A DNA stretch of 64,000 bases from Nonomuraea fuscirosea (GTDB taxonomy: Bacteria > Actinomycetota > Actinomycetes > Streptosporangiales > Streptosporangiaceae). The first letter of the stretch is position 1, and each line of letters opens with the position of its first letter. Positions 40,630 to 48,343 of the stretch are shown piece after piece. The notes below the pieces were generated by a model that had not been told where the DNA came from, did not search any database, and saw nothing but the letters and a program-made list of their open reading frames with translations. The stretch lies in the NCBI RefSeq assembly GCF_003001935.1, contig NZ_PVNG01000012.1, positions 1 through 64,000 of the forward strand. Reading direction: 5' to 3'. The position numbers and the translations under genes are program-made.

Positions 40630-41478
40630 CTACCTTCGTCGGGCCTGCATCGGCTGCTGCTGCGGCACCGGGGCGGGATAGGTGAGCTGCTGCTGCTGGG
40701 CGGTGCGGCGGCGCAGTTCGAGCTTGGCCACGAGTTCGGCGTCCTCGTGCAGTTCCTCCTCCGAGGGCGACAGGATCACCATGAGCAGCATGGTCAGGGT
40801 GATCAGGCTGATCACGGTCATGAGCGGGACCAGGAAGTCGAGCGCGTCGGCGCCGGAGACGGGGGAGGCCTCGGGGTCGACGGAGACGTGCATGGCGTAC
40901 ATGCCGGTGTAGTGCATGCCGGCCACGGCCAGGCCCATGACCAGGGCGGCGCCGGTGATCCAGATGGGCCGCTTGACGCGGAGGGTGAACCACAGCGCGA
41001 CCGTGGCGGCCACGATGGCGATGGCCACGGAGGCGCCCACGGTGAGGCGGTCGTAGGAGACGTGGGCGGACATGTTCATGGCGTACATGCCGAGGTAGTG
41101 CATGGAGGCCACGCCGAGCCCCGTGAGCAGGCCGCCGCCGAGCAGCGCGATGGCGCGCCCGCGCCCGTAGGAGACCAGGAACAGACCGGTGCCGACGACC
41201 ACGATGGCGACCACGGCCGACGCGGCGGTGAGCCAGACGTCGTACTTGATCTGGATGCCCTCCACCTCGAAGCCCATCATCGCGATGAAGTGCATGACCC
41301 AGACGCCGGTGCCCCCGATGGAGATGGCCGCCCCCAGCAGCCAGCGCACGCGGGCGCCGCCGCGCGAGGCGTGCGCCTGCGCGGTGAGCCGCAGCCCGAG
41401 CATCGAGCCGATGCAGGACATGACGTATGCGAGCAACGGCGTGAGCAGTCCGTAGGTGAAATGATTCACGGCGGTCAT
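40630..41478 (-). CDS. MHYT-domain membrane sensor, copy 1
   Basis: 282 aa, about 55-60% identical by eye to the next gene (GLLTPLLAYVMSCIGSMLGL against GLLTPVLAYVMSSVGSMLGL). Motifs MHFIAM, MHYLGM, MHYTGM; seven helices; C-terminus Gln/Pro-rich after SPSEEELHEDAELVAKLELR. SD AAGGAA 7 nt before ATG. Together with 39737-40567 it is a tandem duplication, probably transcribed together. Signalling output is not encoded in either protein. Confidence 0.9.
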   Translation of the reverse strand: MTAVNHFTYGLLTPLLAYVMSCIGSMLGLRLTAQAHASRGGARVRWLLGAAISIGGTGVWVMHFIAMMGFEVEGIQIKYDVWLTAASAVVAIVVVGTGLFLVSYGRGRAIALLGGGLLTGLGVASMHYLGMYAMNMSAHVSYDRLTVGASVAIAIVAATVALWFTLRVKRPIWITGAALVMGLAVAGMHYTGMYAMHVSVDPEASPVSGADALDFLVPLMTVISLITLTMLLMVILSPSEEELHEDAELVAKLELRRRTAQQQQLTYPAPVPQQQPMQARRR

Positions 41479-41590
41479 CTATCGGTTCCTTGCATTAGGG
41501 GTCCCCGGATTCTGCCATCCGGGATGTCCCTTTCGCATGGATATCGCAACTATCGGTCAACCCGGCGTGTCGGAAACGTGAGAGAGTCTC

Positions 41591-42691
41591 ATGGCTATCG
41601 AGGGCCCTTTCTGGCGGGCGATCGCCGTCTTCCGCGTGGCCTCGCTGGCGTACGCGGCCGTCCTCATGGCCCAGCACGGCGGCTACGCCCGGCCGGTGCT
41701 CGGCTGGCTGGTCATCGGCGTGATGGCGCTGTGGACCGCGGGGGCCACGTTCGCCTACGCCCGCGCGGCGCTGCGCCGGTGGCCGCTGCTCGCCGCCGAC
41801 CTGGTCGTGACGCTGGCCTGCCTGCTGGCCAGCCCGTACGTGGAGGGTGCGCGGCAGGACGGGGCCGGCACGCTGCCCGTGCCCGCGACCTGGGTGGCCG
41901 GCCCCGTGCTGGCCTGGGCCGTGCACGGAGGCCGGCGGGCCGGCGCGCTGGCCGCCGCCGTCGTCGCGGCCGGTGACCTGTGGCTGCGCGTGCGCGCCGA
42001 GGACGTGCCCGTCTCCATCAACGGCACGGTGCTGCTGTTCCTGGCCGGCGTCGTGGTCGGTGACGTGGCCCGGCTGGCCAGGCGGGCCGAGGAACGCATG
42101 CAGCGCGCCACCGAGATGGAGGCCGCCCAGCGTGAGCGCGAGCGCCTGGCCCGCGGCATCCACGACTCGGTGCTGCAGGTGCTCGCCCTGGTGCAGCGGC
42201 GCGGGCAGCGGCTCGGCGGCGAGGCGGCCGAGCTGGGACGCCTGGCGGGCGAGCAGGAGGCGGCGCTGCGCCAGCTCGTCGCGGCCGGCCCGCCGCCACC
42301 CCGGGGCGGCGCCGACCTGCGCGGGCTCCTCGGCCGCCACGGCTCGCCCGAGGTCACGATCTCCACTCCCGCCACGCCGCTGGTGCTGCCCACCGAGGTG
42401 GCCGAGGAACTGGCCGCCGCCGTGGGGGCCGCCCTCGACAACGTGCGCGCGCACTGCGGGGCCGGGGCGCGGGCGTGGGTCCTGGCGGAGTCGTGCGACG
42501 GGGCCGTGACCGTCACGGTCAGGGACGAGGGGCCCGGCATCCCCGAGGGGCGGCTGGAGCAGGCGGCGGCCGACGGGCGGATGGGGGTGGCCAGGTCGAT
42601 CAGGGGGCGGGTGGCCGAGCTGGGCGGGCGGGTGTCGATCGTGAGCGTCCCCGGCCAGGGCACGGAGGTCGAGATCACGGTCCCGGTCTGA
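41591..42691 (+). CDS. macS: MacS-like sensor histidine kinase
   Basis: 366 aa. Start FWRAIAVFRVASLAYAAVLM and LGWLVIGVMALWTA match MacS, the kinase of the Streptomyces MacRS system, which affects morphogenesis and antibiotic production. Five or six membrane helices (1-165), then HisKA_3-like DHp RLARGIHDSVLQVLALVQRRG with phospho-His, and HATPase AALDNVRAHCGAG, DEGPGIPEGRL. The unusually short helix box after His is typical of MacS. The response regulator is 164 bp downstream across a 13-bp tandem repeat. In S. coelicolor macRS lies by pfkA, as here (from memory). Confidence 0.88.
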   Translation: MAIEGPFWRAIAVFRVASLAYAAVLMAQHGGYARPVLGWLVIGVMALWTAGATFAYARAALRRWPLLAADLVVTLACLLASPYVEGARQDGAGTLPVPATWVAGPVLAWAVHGGRRAGALAAAVVAAGDLWLRVRAEDVPVSINGTVLLFLAGVVVGDVARLARRAEERMQRATEMEAAQRERERLARGIHDSVLQVLALVQRRGQRLGGEAAELGRLAGEQEAALRQLVAAGPPPPRGGADLRGLLGRHGSPEVTISTPATPLVLPTEVAEELAAAVGAALDNVRAHCGAGARAWVLAESCDGAVTVTVRDEGPGIPEGRLEQAAADGRMGVARSIRGRVAELGGRVSIVSVPGQGTEVEITVPV

Positions 42692-42713
42692 CCCTGGGCA
42701 CGCGGCCCGGCTC

Positions 42714-42812
42714 CGAGGCGGGGATCCGTGGCGGGGATCCGTGGCGGGGATCCGAGGCGGAGATCCGAGGCGGAGATCTGGACGGGGATCTGGGGCGGGG
42801 ATCCGGGGCCGC
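42714..42812. repeat. 13-bp tandem repeat between macS and macR
   Basis: Seven units typified by GGCGGGGATCCGT, with successive GATC at 42723, 42736, 42749, 42762, 42775, 42787 and 42800. Includes several GGATCC. It lies just upstream of the macR -10 (42844), where it could affect expression. Confidence 0.85.
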
Positions 42813-42843
42813 CGCGACCCGCGGGCGGGGTGCGGTGCCGCGT

Positions 42844-42849
42844 TAGAGT
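42844..42849 (+). promoter_or_regulatory. -10 box TAGAGT of macR
   Basis: TAGAGT ends 6 nt before ATG 42856, with no SD: leaderless. Confidence 0.5.
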
Positions 42850-42855
42850 GACGGC

Positions 42856-43536
42856 ATGGTGCGGGTCATGGTGGTGGACGACCATCCCATGTGGCGTGAC
42901 GGCGTCGCCAGAGACCTCACGGAGGCGGGCTACGAGGTCGTGGCCGCCGTGGGCGAGGGGCGGCAGGCGGTGCGCGTGGCCGGGGCGGTGCGGCCCGACG
43001 TGGTGGTGCTCGACCTGCACCTGCCCGACCTGCCCGGCCCCGAGGTGGCCGCGCGGCTGGCCGCGGTGGAGCCGGCGCCCAGGGTGCTGGTGCTGTCGGC
43101 CAGCGCCGAGCAGGAGGACGTGCTGGAGGCGGTCAAGGCCGGCGCATCGGGATATCTGGTGAAATCGGCGGGCCGGGAGGAGTTCCTCGACGCGGTCCGG
43201 CGCACGGCCGACGGCGACGCCGTGTTCACGCCGGGCCTGGCCGGGCTGGTGCTCGGCGAATACCGGCGCCTGGCCGCGCAGCCCACCGGCCCGGGCGACG
43301 GATCGGCCGGGGCGGCCGGCGGTGCTTCCGGTGGCCGGCCGCGGCTGACCGAGCGGGAGACCGAGGTGCTCAGGCTGGTCGCCAAGGGGCTGTCGTACAG
43401 ACAGATCGCCGAACGACTCGTGCTCTCCCACCGCACGGTCCAGAACCACGTGCAGAACACCCTCGGCAAGCTGCAGTTGCACAACAGGGTGGAGCTCGTT
43501 CGATATGCGATCGAGCGGGGACTCGACGCGGACTAA
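42856..43536 (+). CDS. macR: MacR-like response regulator
   Basis: 226 aa. Receiver 1-120 (VVDDHPMWRDGVARDL, phospho-Asp in VVLDLHLPDLPG, VLVLSASAEQED, Lys in GYLVKSAG), then a Gly/Ala/Ser-rich linker and a LuxR HTH (LTERETEVLRLVAKGLSYRQ, LSHRTVQNHVQNTLGKLQL). Cognate partner of MacS. It has its own probable leaderless promoter, separate from macS. thiI follows 63 bases after the stop. Confidence 0.9.
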   Translation: MVRVMVVDDHPMWRDGVARDLTEAGYEVVAAVGEGRQAVRVAGAVRPDVVVLDLHLPDLPGPEVAARLAAVEPAPRVLVLSASAEQEDVLEAVKAGASGYLVKSAGREEFLDAVRRTADGDAVFTPGLAGLVLGEYRRLAAQPTGPGDGSAGAAGGASGGRPRLTERETEVLRLVAKGLSYRQIAERLVLSHRTVQNHVQNTLGKLQLHNRVELVRYAIERGLDAD

Positions 43537-43599
43537 ACTCGATGGGTCGCGACGTTGCCATCAACGGCGCATTTCCCCATCATCCCCGGAGGTTCCACC

Positions 43600-44796
43600 A
43601 TGACGATGTCCGCCCTGGGCGAGCCGTGCGTTCTGCTCAAGCTGGGCGAGATCGTCCTCAAGGGCAAGAACCGCGAGCTCTTCGAGCGCCGCCTCATCAG
43701 CAACATCCGCGAGGCGATCGAGCCGCTCGGCGTCAGGACCGACGTACGGAAGCGGCACGGCGTGATCGCGATCTTCCTGCCCCAGGGCGCCACCGCCGAG
43801 CAGGCCGACGCGGTGGCCCAGCGGGTCGCCGACGTGCCGGGGCTGGTCTGGATCCACCGCGCCTGGCGGATCGCCAAGGACCCCGACGCGGTGCTGAAGG
43901 CCGGGCTCGAACTGGTCGGCGAGAGCGAGGAGGCCAAGCGGGGCGCCCGCTTCGCGGTCCGCTCCCGCCGCCGTGACAAGCGCTTCCCGCTGCGCTCCAA
44001 CGAGCTCGACCGGCTGGTCGGCGGCGCCATCAACGACGAGTACGGCCTGCCGGTCGACCTGAGGAACCCCGAGCTGACGGTGTTCATCGAGGTCGACAGG
44101 GACGAGGTGTTCGTCTTCACCGGCGGCATCCCCGGCCAGGGCGGCCTGCCCGTCGGCAGCAGCGGCAGGGCGCTGGTGCTCATGTCGGGCGGCATCGACT
44201 CGCCCGTGGCCGCGTACCGGATGATGCGGCGCGGCCTGCACGTCGACTTCCTGCACTTCTCCGGCATCCCGTTCACCACGTCGGAGTCGATCTACAAGGC
44301 GTACGCGCTGGTCAGGAAGCTCGACCGGTTCCAGGGCAGGTCGCGGCTGTGGGTGGTGCCGTTCGGCAAGGCGCAGCAGTCGATCCGCACCTCCGGCCAG
44401 GACCGGCTGGCGGTGATCGCGCAGCGGCGGCTGATGCTGAAGACGGCCGAGGAGGTCGCCCACCGCATCCGCGCCTCCGCCCTGATCACCGGCGACGCGC
44501 TCGGGCAGGTCTCCTCCCAGACACTGACCAACATCACGGCCCAGGACAACGCCGTCGAGCTGCCGATCCTGCGCCCGCTCGTGGGCTGGGACAAGACCGA
44601 GATCATGGCCGAGGCCCGGCGCATCGGCACGCTGGAGATCTCCGAGCTGCCCGACGAGGACTGCTGCTCGCTGCTGGCGCCCAAGCGGGCCGAGACCCGG
44701 GCCAAGATCGAGGATCTCAAGCAGATCGAGAAGCGCCTCGACGCCGAGGAGCTGTGCGTGCAGCTGGCCGACTCGATCCAGGAATACACCCTGTGA
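43600..44796 (+). CDS. thiI: tRNA 4-thiouridine synthase / thiamine ThiI
   Basis: 398 aa. An NFLD/THUMP N-terminal half (KLGEIVLKGKNRELFERRL, RAWRIAKDPDAVLKAGLE, ARFAVRSRRRDKRFPLRS) and a PP-loop ATPase domain with SGGIDSPVA at 196-204. It lacks the C-terminal rhodanese domain of E. coli ThiI, like the Bacillus type. It uses a sulfur donor to make s4U8 in tRNA; a Cys-Cys in DEDCCSLLAPK may be the sulfur-relay site. Start ATG 43600 follows GGAGG by 7 nt; thiG is also in this window (63653-64000). Confidence 0.94.
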   Translation: MTMSALGEPCVLLKLGEIVLKGKNRELFERRLISNIREAIEPLGVRTDVRKRHGVIAIFLPQGATAEQADAVAQRVADVPGLVWIHRAWRIAKDPDAVLKAGLELVGESEEAKRGARFAVRSRRRDKRFPLRSNELDRLVGGAINDEYGLPVDLRNPELTVFIEVDRDEVFVFTGGIPGQGGLPVGSSGRALVLMSGGIDSPVAAYRMMRRGLHVDFLHFSGIPFTTSESIYKAYALVRKLDRFQGRSRLWVVPFGKAQQSIRTSGQDRLAVIAQRRLMLKTAEEVAHRIRASALITGDALGQVSSQTLTNITAQDNAVELPILRPLVGWDKTEIMAEARRIGTLEISELPDEDCCSLLAPKRAETRAKIEDLKQIEKRLDAEELCVQLADSIQEYTL

Positions 44797-44800
44797 CCGC

Positions 44801-44827
44801 CCCGCCGCCGGCCCCGTAGGCGGCGGG
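44801..44827. terminator. Bidirectional terminator between thiI and YiaAB gene
   Basis: CCCGCCGCC and GGCGGCGGG, 9-bp perfect stem, 9-nt loop, between convergent stops (44796 and 44836). Confidence 0.75.
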
Positions 44828-44835
44828 ACGGCGGC

Positions 44836-45123
44836 TCAGGCGTCGACCTTGAACGGGTCGTGCTGGGCCAGCAGCTTGTCCAGCCTGGCCTGGTCGACCC
44901 GGTTGGTGACCTCCGACAGCTCCTGCCGGTCGCGTACCACCTTGCACAGGGTGATCGTCGAGGTGACGACGTACAGCAGGCCGAGGGCGAGGAAGGCCTT
45001 CACCCACGCCTGGGCGGGCAGGTAGGCCAGGGCGATGACCATGGAGGTCAGCGAGACGGCGAACGACAGGATCGCCTGCGCGTGGAAGGCGGCGGTCCTC
45101 GTGGGCTGGATGGGCTTCGTCAT
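44836..45123 (-). CDS. YiaA/YiaB-type inner membrane protein
   Basis: 95 aa. Two hydrophobic helices (HAQAILSFAVSLTSMVIALA and FLALGLLYVVTSTITLCKV) joined by a short loop, as in the YiaAB two-helix family; the C-terminal tail is charged (RDRQELSEVTNRVDQARLDK). ATG 45123 is used; the extension to 45159 has no SD. Function unknown. Confidence 0.8.
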   Translation of the reverse strand: MTKPIQPTRTAAFHAQAILSFAVSLTSMVIALAYLPAQAWVKAFLALGLLYVVTSTITLCKVVRDRQELSEVTNRVDQARLDKLLAQHDPFKVDA

Positions 45124-45239
45124 GCGGTCATCGTGCCGTCGCGCGGGCGTCGCGCGCATGAGGATTCGTACTCAAGTTACCCATGAGTAGGACATCGGGC
45201 GCGTACCCGGGCGCGAGCCGCCGGGGCTCCGATGGCAGG

Positions 45240-45872
45240 ATGGCCCAAGACGCGAGACCGGTGAGGGGAGTGATCGTGGAGGAGTCGCGCCTGCCTCCAG
45301 GCCAGTACGTCCCGCGCGGCCGGCCCGTGATCCACTACGGCCGGGTGCCCGCCTTCAAGCCGGACACCTGGGACTTCCGCGTCTTCGGCGCCACCGCCTC
45401 GGGCGAGGAGCGCCACTTCACCTGGGCCGAGTTCGAGCAGCTGCCCCGCACCACCCGCGTCGCCGACTTCCACTGCGTCACCAAGTTCTCCCTCATGGCC
45501 AACGAGTGGTGCGGAGTCACCCCCGACACGATCATGCGGGCCGCCCCGCCCGCCCCCGGCGTACGCCATGTGATGATCTGGGCCGAATACGGCTACAGCG
45601 CCAACCTGCGGATGGCCGACTTCGCCGCGCAGGACACGCTGTTCGCCCTGGAGCTCGACGAGAAACCGCTCAGCCCCGACCGCGGCTTCCCGGTGCGGGC
45701 CGTGGTCCCCCACCTGTACGCGTGGAAGAGCGTCAAGTGGGTGCGCGGCATCGAATACCTCCTGGAGGACCGCAGAGGCTTCTGGGAGGAGCGCGGCTAC
45801 CACAACCTGGCCGACCCCTGGCGCGAACAGCGCTACTCCTACCAGGAAGAACCCGGCGAAGGCCCGGCCTGA
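45240..45872 (+). CDS. Molybdopterin oxidoreductase (sulfite-oxidase fold)
   Basis: 210 aa with the SUOX/MsrP oxidoreductase molybdopterin domain: RVFGATASGEERHFTWAEF, DFHCVTKFS with the Mo-ligating Cys, GVTPDTIMRA, PHLYAWKSVKWVRGIEYL. The C-terminus ends in YHNLADPWREQRYSYQ, typical of the short YedY-like actinobacterial proteins. No Tat signal, so cytoplasmic. ATG 45240 or ATG 45183 could be the start; no SD distinguishes them. Substrate unknown. Confidence 0.87.
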   Translation: MAQDARPVRGVIVEESRLPPGQYVPRGRPVIHYGRVPAFKPDTWDFRVFGATASGEERHFTWAEFEQLPRTTRVADFHCVTKFSLMANEWCGVTPDTIMRAAPPAPGVRHVMIWAEYGYSANLRMADFAAQDTLFALELDEKPLSPDRGFPVRAVVPHLYAWKSVKWVRGIEYLLEDRRGFWEERGYHNLADPWREQRYSYQEEPGEGPA

Positions 45873-45924
45873 CGTCACCTCCTCTTCACCCTCTGTTTCG
45901 CTTCGGACACGGTAGGTTGTCGAC

Positions 45925-45930
45925 TACGGT
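45925..45930 (+). promoter_or_regulatory. -10 box TACGGT of leaderless gene
   Basis: TACGGT ends 6 nt before ATG 45937; no SD. Confidence 0.45.
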
Positions 45931-45936
45931 TTCGGC

Positions 45937-47157
45937 ATGCTGACCACCGCGTGCGTGGCGCTGTCCTCCCTCCTGGCCTTCCTGCTCGGCCTCGCGCTGG
46001 CGCGGCTCCTGTGGTGCCGTCCCGCGCCGCCGGGCGAGCACAGGACGGACGACGCGACCTTCACCGCGCTGCACCTCGCCGCGATGGCCGCCCCCGCCCT
46101 GCGGGCCGGCCTCGACCGTGACTCCGCCCGCAGGGCCGTGCGGCATCTGCGCGTCCTGCTCGGCACCCGCGCCGTCGCGATCACCTCCACGGAGGCGGCG
46201 CTGGCCTGGGAGGGGCCGTGCACCGACGACGTGCTCACCTACGCCCGCGCCACCCTGGCCGCCGGCCGCACCCAGGTCTTCCCCGGCCGGGCGCTGCCGC
46301 ACGAGCGCGCCTCCGACGCCGGGCCTGATCGCGGGCCTGATCGCGGGCCTGATCGCGGGCCCGAGCATGGGGCGGTCGTGGTGCCGCTGACCGTGGACGG
46401 CACCGTGGTCGGCGCGCTGGCGGCCTTCGACGACGAGGTGAGCGCCGCGCTCGTGCGTACCGTCGCCGAGGTCGGCCGCTGGGTCTCCGGCCAGCTGGAG
46501 CTGGCCGAGCTCGACGTCTCCCGCCGCCGCGCGCTGGAGGCCGAGATGCGCGCCCTGCGCGCGCAGATCTCGCCGCACTTCGTCTACAACGCGCTCACCA
46601 CGATCGCCTCGTTCGTCCGCACCGACCCCGCGCGGGCCCGCGAGCTGCTGCTCGACTTCGCCGACTTCTCCCGGTACGCGCTGCGCCGCGCGCACGACTT
46701 CACCACCCTGGCCGACGAGCTGACCTGCGTCGACCGGTACCTGCTGCTGGAGCGCGCCCGCTTCGGCGACAAGCTGCGCTTCAGCATGCAGGTGGCCCCT
46801 GAGGTGCTGTCCGTGCTGGTGCCGTTCCTGTGCCTGCAACCGCTGGTCGAGAACGCCATCAAGCACGGCATGCGCGGCCCCGGCACCCCCGGCGAGGTAC
46901 GCGTCGTCGTCCGCGACGCCGGCCCCGAGGCGCACATCACGGTCGAGGACGACGGCGCCGGCATGGATCCGGAGTGCGCCCGGCGCATGCTCGACGAGGA
47001 CCCGGCCCGCGAGGGCAGCGGCATCGGCCTGGCCAACGTGGACCTGCGCCTGCGCCAGATCTACGGCGACGGCTACGGGCTCGTGGTGGAGACGGCGCTC
47101 GGCGCGGGCACGAAGGTCCGGCTGCGCGTGCCCAAGAGTCATCTCAGCTCTCTGTAG
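45937..47157 (+). CDS. LytS-type sensor histidine kinase
   Basis: 406 aa. One N-terminal membrane helix (1-27), a GAF-like region (about 45-190: RAVRHLRVLLGTRAVAI, VVVPLTVDGTVVGALAAF), then His_kinase (PF06580) with phospho-His in RALRAQISPHFVYNALTTIA and HATPase_c PLVENAIKHG, GSGIGLANVDLRLRQIYG. A 12-bp DNA repeat (46321-46362) encodes repeated DRGP units inside the GAF-like part. It signals to the LytTR regulator encoded next and is cotranscribed with it, the small membrane protein and the symporter. Confidence 0.9.
   Translation: MLTTACVALSSLLAFLLGLALARLLWCRPAPPGEHRTDDATFTALHLAAMAAPALRAGLDRDSARRAVRHLRVLLGTRAVAITSTEAALAWEGPCTDDVLTYARATLAAGRTQVFPGRALPHERASDAGPDRGPDRGPDRGPEHGAVVVPLTVDGTVVGALAAFDDEVSAALVRTVAEVGRWVSGQLELAELDVSRRRALEAEMRALRAQISPHFVYNALTTIASFVRTDPARARELLLDFADFSRYALRRAHDFTTLADELTCVDRYLLLERARFGDKLRFSMQVAPEVLSVLVPFLCLQPLVENAIKHGMRGPGTPGEVRVVVRDAGPEAHITVEDDGAGMDPECARRMLDEDPAREGSGIGLANVDLRLRQIYGDGYGLVVETALGAGTKVRLRVPKSHLSSL
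46321..46362 (+). repeat. 12-bp in-gene repeat (DRGP)
   Basis: Three and a half units of GGGCCTGATCGC. In frame, so protein length varies by four residues per unit. Confidence 0.8.
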
Positions 47158-47217
47158 CCGAATCATTACGCTATGCTTGCGTGGCTCTGGTGACCTCTGC
47201 TTTCCTACGGCAGCGTG

Positions 47218-47964
47218 ATGGACATGTTGAGAGTTCTGGCCGTCGACGACGAAGTGCCTGCTCTGGAGGAGCTCGCCTATCTGTTGCGCCAGGACGACCG
47301 GATCGAACACGTCACGACCGCGGCCGACGGCGTCACCGCACTGCAGGACATGGTCCAGATGGTCGGCGGCGGCGAGCGGCTCGACGGGGTCTTCCTCGAC
47401 ATCCGCATGCCCGGCCTCGACGGGCTCGACCTCGCCCGGCTGGTCGGCGGCTTCCCCAGCCCGCCCAAGCTCGTGTTCGTCACGGCGCACGAGGAGTGCG
47501 CCGTGCAGGCGTTCGAGCTGGAGGCCGTCGACTACCTGCTCAAGCCGGTCAGGGCCGAGCGGCTGGCCGAGGCGGTGCGCAGGCTGGAGGCCGCCAGCGG
47601 CCCCGCGCCGCTGCCGGGGCAGGACGACGTCATCCCGGTCGAGCTGGGCGGGCGCACCAGGTTCGTGCCGCAGCAGGCCGTCTGGTACGCCGAGGCCAAG
47701 GGCGACTACGTGCGCCTGCACACCGCCGACGGCAGCTACCTCGTCCGCATGTCGCTGGCCGCCCTGGAACGGCGCTGGGCGGAGGCGGGCTTCATCCGCG
47801 TGCACCGCAGCACGCTCGTCGCGGCGCGGCACGTCAGCGAGCTCAGGTTCGAGGGCGGGCGGGTGACGCTCACCGTCGGCACCGAGGAACTGCAGGTCAG
47901 CAGGCGGCACAGCCGGCAGGTACGCGAGCAGCTCGTCCGCCAGCACCGGGACGTGATCTCGTGA
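47218..47964 (+). CDS. LytTR-family response regulator
   Basis: 248 aa. Receiver 1-120 (VLAVDDEVPALEELAYLL, phospho-Asp in GVFLDIRMPGLDGL, Lys in DYLLKPVRA) and a C-terminal LytTR domain (about 140-248: VWYAEAKGDYVRLHTADGSY, FIRVHRSTLVAARHVSELR). It binds DNA as a beta-sheet module. It is partner of the preceding LytS-type kinase and precedes the symporter. GTG 47215 and ATG 47224 are further in-frame start options; the first ATG is used. Confidence 0.92.
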   Translation: MDMLRVLAVDDEVPALEELAYLLRQDDRIEHVTTAADGVTALQDMVQMVGGGERLDGVFLDIRMPGLDGLDLARLVGGFPSPPKLVFVTAHEECAVQAFELEAVDYLLKPVRAERLAEAVRRLEAASGPAPLPGQDDVIPVELGGRTRFVPQQAVWYAEAKGDYVRLHTADGSYLVRMSLAALERRWAEAGFIRVHRSTLVAARHVSELRFEGGRVTLTVGTEELQVSRRHSRQVREQLVRQHRDVIS

Positions 47965-47974
47965 GGACGGCCCG

Positions 47975-48343
47975 GTGAACGCCACGCCCGGGGCCGCCCC
48001 TGACGCCGGGTCCGACCCCGCGCCAGGTCTCGCACCCGACCCCGGGCCCGACCCCGCGCCGGGTCCCGCACCCGACCCCGCCCTCAGCCCCACGTCAGGC
48101 CCCGCGCCCGGCTCCGTGCGCGACGGCGTGCCGGGCGATCCCGTGGCCGCCCTCGTCGGGCGGCAGATACGGCAGGCGCTGCGCACCGTGGGCGCCGTCG
48201 CCGCGCTGCTGGCCGGGCCCCCGGTGCTGGCGATGTGGGTGCCCGACCCCCGCGCCTGGGTCGTCCTGTCCCTGGTGGTGCAGGGAGTCTGGGTGGGCCT
48301 GGCCGTCCTGCAGCTCAGACGGGCGGAGCGGATGGAGAGATGA
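47975..48343 (+). CDS. Small membrane protein coupled to symporter
   Basis: 122 aa from GTG 47975 (AGGACGG upstream). A Pro/Ala/Asp-rich N-terminus, built on a 36-bp duplicated unit (48008-48079), precedes two hydrophobic helices (about 72-90 and 95-113) and an Arg/Glu tail. Overlaps the symporter gene by 4 bases (ATGA). By position it resembles the DUF485/YjcH partner of acetate symporters, but sequence similarity is not evident to me. Confidence 0.75.
   Translation: MNATPGAAPDAGSDPAPGLAPDPGPDPAPGPAPDPALSPTSGPAPGSVRDGVPGDPVAALVGRQIRQALRTVGAVAALLAGPPVLAMWVPDPRAWVVLSLVVQGVWVGLAVLQLRRAERMER
48008..48079 (+). repeat. 36-bp direct duplication in small membrane protein gene
   Basis: Two 36-bp copies (48008-48043, 48044-48079) sharing CCGACCCCGCGCC; encode Asp-Pro-Ala-Pro-Gly repeats. 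Confidence 0.75.
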
